A DNA stretch of 64,000 nt, from assembly GCA_021234155.1 (NCBI GenBank), contig JAJEKV010000097.1, forward strand, positions 248,001 to 312,000, written 5' to 3'. This stretch comes from Isoetes taiwanensis. Lineage: Eukaryota > Streptophyta > Lycopodiopsida > Isoetales > Isoetaceae. Position 1 is the first letter of the stretch. Each line of letters begins with the position of its first letter. The position numbers and the translations under genes were made by a program. The notes beneath the pieces were generated by a model. It worked only from the letters and a program-made list of their open reading frames with translations, did not search any database and had not been told where the DNA came from. This document shows, piece after piece, positions 59,102 to 64,000 of the stretch.

Positions 59102-59271
59102 GTTTGAGGTATGAATGTTCTACAACATATTTTCTTTTCTATATGGCTAAAAGGCATGCATAGGGTGTGGCGTGGCTCCTGCTGGGAGTAGGGGCCAGCC
59201 ACCCCTATTTCAGTAAGATAAGCAGGATTCTTTATATTGCCCCACTCTACGGATGGAGGTAGGGTTTTTTT

Positions 59272-59279
59272 TATAAATA
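59272..59279 (+). promoter_or_regulatory. TATA box at the start of unit 2
   Basis: tataaata, same position in the unit as 52033-52040. Confidence 0.45.
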
Positions 59280-59956
59280 TGCATAGCTTGCAAGACTAAT
59301 TTAATTATGCTCCTTTAGGGAATTTCAGTGGCCTACGTTCAACAATGGCTTGGATTTGATGGTTATTATACTGATAATATACTGGTTTAATATCATTTCC
59401 TTGTCCTACATTCCTTAAATAATACCCTATGTTCATTTTCCATTATCTTATGGAGAGTTTTTAACTAAGAATATAAACTTTGCATCCGTGTCAATATTAA
59501 ACCAGTGGTGAATTCCCTCTGCCTATATTTAATAGGGGCTAGGGATTTGATGTGGATTATATGGAAAATATACTTTAATATCTTTTCCAGATCTTGCTTT
59601 CCTTTAAGAATTACCCTAGGTTTATTTTCCGTCCCCTTATGGGGGTGTAGCTAAGTATGTTAACTTGGCAGCCTTGTAAATATATAACCAATGGTGTAGT
59701 TAGGTTATCTAAAAAATGAAATTTATTAACTGTACATTGGCGACCAGCATGTACATTGGCGACCAGCAGTAGTGCAAACTAGGGCTACCTAGGGGGACGA
59801 AATCGATTTTTTTTTCCCATTGATCTTTATGAGCGGTGGTTGCCGATGCCGGTTTGATCGCTTTTGGAGATCTTTTGCTCGCCATAGATATCCTTGGACG
59901 GATCGAAAATTTGTAATCGTGTGGCAGCATTAATTGACTTTCCCGGGCTTTCCACT

Positions 59957-60253
59957 ATGGAGTCGTGGGACTTACTCTTAGAGGATGATCTTCCAATTTC
60001 TGATACAGCTAGACAGCGCCTAAATGAGGCGGCTTTAGATAGAGAGATTGCATTTTGCATGCAAAGTTGTTTACTGGAAGATCATAAGATAGATATGGAG
60101 GGATATAACAAGCGGGGCAGGTATAACAATACTGGCCAGCCACAGAACCGTAGATTTCAGGGAGGCAATAGGCAAAGTTCTGGAGACTCTTCCCATTATG
60201 TTCCTGAAACTCAATTCATGGATGAGCATGAATCAGACATAGACGATAACCAG
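59957..60253 (+). CDS. Unit 2 first exon: 99-aa acidic/basic N-terminus, intact
   Basis: The ATG at 59957 (a frame-compatible ATG at 59894 is less likely, being in the leader) opens 99 codons ending at a clean phase-0 donor cag|gtatgt. The product begins ESWDLLLEDDLP (acidic), continues with REIAFCMQSCLLEDHKIDM, then a basic Asn/Arg/Gly/Gln segment (NKRGRYNN, NRRFQGGNRQ) typical of RNA-binding tails, and ends acidic (DEHESDIDDNQ). It joins in frame to the large exon at 62422. Read-through would add 48 residues to a stop at 60397, so a retained-intron form is possible. Function unknown. Confidence 0.65.
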
Positions 60254-60604
60254 GTATGTTCTGAGTATCATTTGCTTACAAGAATGATCTGGAAATATAA
60301 GATGGTGTTTGGTAAAGTTCTGCTAATTGCCCCTTGTACTACTGTGCACATAGCATCTGGATTTGTATGGCCAGACGATGTCTTAATACATGGCTGATCA
60401 GCATGCTAAAGAATAAGCTTAATACATCTTACCCAGTTACTCTTTCATTCTAATTCAAATCGGCTTTAACTAATAGCAAACATGGACTGGTAACTGAAAG
60501 TTTCTCTCATTGTTTATTCCCTTGTTCTACTTATGAATCTATTCTCTCATTTAGCATAATTTATTTCCATTCTTTCTTTAATGTTCTTCTGAATCTCTGG
60601 GCAA

Positions 60605-60705
60605 AAGGATTACATTAGGTGATCGGTTGACAACCGTGAAGCCTAAGGTACCTTTTGGCCCTTGCATCTTTACCCTTATCGGGCTAATGATGTATTGGTT
60701 GGTCT
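60605..60705 (+). other. Conserved intron block of unit 2
   Basis: Same block as 53360-53460. The hairpin is intact, but its 3' end is altered exactly at the CAG and CTGCAG positions (ttatcgggc, ggtctgcgtgtaatgc). Confidence 0.55.
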
Positions 60706-62421
60706 GCGTGTAATGCGGGCTTCTACTCCTAATGTTTTGCTTTTGTCCGGAGTGTCATAGAAGTTTTGGGAGTCCGGCCGACGAAAAGTGAAAGGACGTT
60801 GTATTTGGATGCATGCTTTTGGGATTGAGTACAAGAAAATTTTGAGTAAATGTTCATTGGAGATGGCGAGGCCCTGAACCACGAATTTTGGTGATGTCTT
60901 TCTTTATCTCTTCTGTAATAATGCTTGTCGTTTTTGAATGGGTATGGGAATAACTAGTTTATTTTATGATCGCCACTTTTGCCCCGAATGGCTTTGACGA
61001 CTCGGTATATTGGAAATCTAATACCGGAAGCATTGTTCGCATTAATGTACAAGGTCATTTGCCTCTATAGTGCTAGTATCTTGTTTTGAGTATCCGTGAT
61101 GCTAGTTTGCCCTTACAATAGACATTGGGCTGCCTTGACTAGCTTTTTACCCTATCCGACTCTACTACTGACTTGCCAAATGTGTATTTATGAGACCGAA
61201 AACTTGTTATTGGCGGTATTTCCTAATTTTTCAAACAGGCTTATTATATGAGAAGTTCTTTGGTTTAATACTCGAGAATGAGATATTGTCTTTTTAACTT
61301 TTGTTTCATGTGTTGTTCTTTGGAAATAATTCTCAACGTGTTCATTGGAAATAAACGAAAGTGTTTGCTAAAGCGAAAAGAGTTGGTCGAGAATAAGCGA
61401 GAATCATCTTTGTTGTGGTAAAATGAAATGTAGTGGTGTATAAGTAGACCATGCATGAAAAATGAAATTAAATTAGCTATGATAGCATGTTCTTATCTGC
61501 AATATGGTGAACAGTGATTAAAATGATCTCATGAACCTAGGTGAGGAATATATGACCATTATTAATCTGGTTGTGAAATCAAAATATTATTCTCATGACT
61601 ACATCATGTTTTAAAGTGGATACTATAGTGGTAAATAACATAGCGGCCTCTACAAGACGGATCCGATGGATCTACATAGATTTTAAAACTTCTAAGGTAG
61701 TAAAAATATGAGCCACGTCCTTTAAGACAGATTGTAATTGCTTATCTCAAATACGTGAAAATTGTTCGTGCTCATATTGGAAACGTTTTGATGGAAAAAA
61801 AAGCTTTTTTCCTAAGATTAATAATGGTTATAGTCCCGGGTTCTTTATGAACGTAACATATAGTTCCTATTACTTTCTTGTAACTACGAATCCAAACTTA
61901 TCTTTGTGACTCATATTACTTTATAATCCTTGTTCACTTTAGAATCAAAGGAAGTAGTTGTCTATTGTGACTCATGTAACTTTATAATCCTTATCCACTT
62001 TGGAATCAAAGGAAGTAGTGGTCTATTTGAACATGGTGATAAAAGCAGATCGAAGTTCTTAGTTAATTTATTTATGCTTCTTGGTAAAATGGAGCATGAG
62101 CATGGTTCAAATATGGTGCATGTATTTAAGGTATACCGATTTCCACGGTTTTATGGTACCACCTTGGGTGAAAAGTCTTAGTGTGGCCGGATAAGACAAA
62201 TGGGCGGGATTGACCAATCTTTGATGTTTGCGCTTAGGTTTAACTAGTTCAAGCCGGTTTTTTTCATGACACTTCTGTGCATTGGTCATATCAGTGCTGC
62301 CATAATTCCTTGGTTAAAGTCTCTTTTCCTTCTAAGTTTATTCTGGCTTGGATATCTCTCTATTGATCTTTGCATTTGCTTTTAATCCTTATGGTCTCAT
62401 ATCTCTGATATATGATTGCAG

Positions 62422-64000
62422 GCTGAGTATGATAATCATGATGTACCTGAGCTTAAAATTGAGATTCCTACTTGGAACTCGGAGCTCGTTGGTTGGGGTT
62501 ATGACAAGAACAATATTGAATGCCCGAATAATCTTTGTCGCACCCTACCTTGTCTTTGCATAAAAGAATGACAAAGTCCACCAAAGAATTTTGGAGAAAG
62601 AAGCCACCAAAGGGCCTAATGGTTATTCGTTAGTAAGCCACTTGGGCTTTAGCAATTGGCTGAAACTGATCCCTCAGCTTAATGGCATCAAGAATGATTG
62701 GGATGAAAACACTTTAGTGGATGCTCTATATGAAGAACTTCATACCCTAATTGGAGACTGGATTGTTGAGGATGATATTGCCGATCGGACTTTATGAAAG
62801 GTGTCACGACCCCTCAATAATGCAAATAGCATCAAGGTACATCCTAAGGAAAGGGATGACATTGTGCAAACCGAAAGCATGGACAGTTGCAAAATGCTAA
62901 AATGGATGAGGATCCCTTTGGTGAAATGCTCCTGCCCTCGAGCAAGATAAGACGACAATTAAAGCCAAGAGTGGAGCCGGCCGGATGGTAATGAGTTTGC
63001 CTTTACTTTGGCCAATTGTATTAAATTTCCTATTATTCCAGCCGGGCATGTTGAGAACAATGGGTGTCTTTGTACAATCAAGGCATTTGGAGGTCTAAGA
63101 ACTTTGGAGCATTGGCCCCAATATCCATTGAATGCTTGGATGATTCTTGGAAACATCTCACAAGAACAAGTGGAGGAAGCCAAGGTAGCAAACATCTGAG
63201 AATGGACAAGTATGTAAACCGCCTCAAGGTTAAGTTATGCATTGATAATAGGTTTTTGATAAACGCCGCCTTGTCGGTGGATTTGCATATTTATAAGCCA
63301 AAAGGCCACATGGCATATCCGTCAATTAGACGCGACGAAGTTCTATGTTAAAGTTACTGCGGGCGCATACACTTTGCCCTTATTTCAAGTGCCCGTGTGA
63401 TCCAAAAAGGCAAAACCCCGATAACTCAACATGTAATGATAATATGACTTGGGTTGACCATGCAGTTTGGTACATGTTGAACAACCTCCAGACTTTATAC
63501 CCTGATATGTCGGTGGCTGGACAAATGGTGTCTATTAGAAATTGCCTCAAAACCACACTCAGAACCAGTGTACTAGCTTATATCTCCTATTTGGAGGTAA
63601 GGAAAGTCTTGACTGAAATGACCATGAAACTAGCTGCTGATCCATTGGCAGACCTTAAACTTGACTTTCCCAGATGCAAGCTAGTGGATATCTGCGAAAA
63701 GACTCTCAAACCTGTGTCCTTCCTTAAAAGGATGGATGGTCCTAAAGGCAAAGATACCTATCGCAAAAAACAGCAATATTCTTCGCCTTCAGCTAGTGTG
63801 CAAAGTAGAATCAGTGCACCACCTAGAATGATGCAGTCTCCTGTCTTGGAACCTATTACTAATTCTGAAAGTGACTCGGTGGAACTCCTTAGATCATCAA
63901 GAGGTTTGGAACATTCGTCACACAAAGTTACATCTTTTCGCTTTCGAGATCTAACCAAAGAGGACTCAGCTGTTCAAAACCTGAATTTCAATAACAAATG
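62422..64000 (+). CDS. Unit 2 large exon, frame broken as written
   Basis: Counterpart of 55145-56707 after the same acceptor (attgcag, 62415-62421). Frameshifts near 62530-62570, 62785, 62895, 62935, 62980, 63065, 63190, 63255 and 63340 sit where unit 1 has CTG, CAG or adjacent trinucleotides. From about 63420 to 63910 the two units agree again base for base, including many CTG/CAG. The window ends within the stop codon region. Confidence 0.6.

Larger units (their letters stand above)
52018..59262 (+). mobile_element. Complete tandem unit 1: intron-containing Penelope-like (Naiad/Chlamys-type) retroelement or derived gene
   Basis: The unit runs from gggtttttt…tataaatatgcatag to the point where the same sequence restarts at 59263, about 7.24 kb. 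In order it holds a TATA box, first exon (52710-53005), ~2.1-kb intron, 522-codon ORF (55145-56707), a further likely exon (57026-57250) and RT-coding sequence (57291-59101). Penelope-like elements are known to keep introns and to form head-to-tail tandems; both are seen here. No GIY-YIG endonuclease segment is recognisable at either end. A tandemly duplicated host gene derived from such an element would look the same. The duplication could also be an assembly artefact. Confidence 0.7.
59263..64000 (+). mobile_element. Tandem unit 2 (partial; continues past the window)
   Basis: Direct repeat of 52018-56707. Long stretches look identical (53010-53430 versus 60260-60675; 54230-54780 versus 61490-62040). 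Differences cluster at CTG/CAG and within blocks: unit 2 is altered at 60678-63410 and from 63915 on, while unit 1 is altered at 52426-53005. The RT part would lie beyond the right edge. Confidence 0.9.

Noticed and set aside
59140-59262. Hammerhead ribozyme at the end of the tandem unit, as in other Penelope-like elements
   Set aside because: The conserved core (CTGANGA plus GAAA) is absent; only an ordinary GC hairpin is visible.
58469-59262. C-terminal GIY-YIG nuclease following the RT
   Set aside because: No GIY/YIG pair or its downstream Arg/Glu pattern in any frame up to the unit boundary.

Overview
This is eukaryotic nuclear DNA from a land plant with a large, transposon-rich genome. 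The plant calls are a PLS-type pentatricopeptide (PPR) gene, plant L1-type LINEs, a Ty1-copia element and LTR elements primed by initiator Met-tRNA. Invertebrate-like LINEs and a Penelope-like reverse transcriptase make me lean towards a non-flowering plant (fern or gymnosperm), but that is a guess. Most of the window is layered mobile-element debris. Host-type genes are few and mostly damaged.

Layout. 1-2190: GC-rich, 5'-truncated LINE (minus), running off the left edge. 4319-5651: PPR gene (minus) with a late frameshift. 6761-7656: unrecognised four-exon gene (minus), broken by a 13-bp tandem duplication. 10660-11110: aldo-keto reductase fragment. 13009-15136: 5'-truncated L1 with clean 14-bp target duplications. 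18120-19560: second L1 (minus) with a possible SINE inside it. 19565-20438: 3' end of an invertebrate-like LINE with a (TTA)n tail. 20811-21201: fold-back element. 25399-28735: fragments of an LTR family, a likely DNA transposon and a direct repeat. 31261-31761: Mutator-like MITE with a 10-bp target duplication. 32505-33655 and 34380-41400: more of the LTR family, the latter split by a young, apparently complete copia element (34684-40395; one 1,442-residue polyprotein; near-identical LTRs; TSD acaca). 41870-43876: rearranged LINE with an inverted 5' segment. 45744-46568: two LTRs head to head as a large palindrome. 47905-49489: three small fold-back or TIR elements.

The most interesting part is 49.7-64.0 kb. 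A unit of about 7.24 kb lies in direct tandem (52018-59262, and 59263 to beyond the window), with a diverged partial relative upstream (49846-50480). Each unit has a TATA box, a short acidic first exon, a ~2.1-kb intron and a 522-residue ORF of unknown family. In the complete unit these are followed by exons for a reverse transcriptase with Penelope-like hallmarks of the Naiad/Chlamys type: CxC plus GHI.T, DKA..NN, GIPMG, FRYMDD and YDKRD. I read it as an intron-containing Penelope-like retroelement, or a gene family derived from one, in a plant.

The two tandem copies differ almost only at CTG/CAG trinucleotides, and the differences come in blocks with sharp edges. Where one copy is broken the other is usually intact. 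CTG/CAG is a plant CHG-methylation context, so the frameshifts look like uncorrected long-read base-calling errors at methylated cytosines, not mutations. The same signature occurs in the repeat at 27183/27546. Several 'pseudogene' calls here should therefore be treated with caution, and the tandem duplication itself could be a false assembly duplication.
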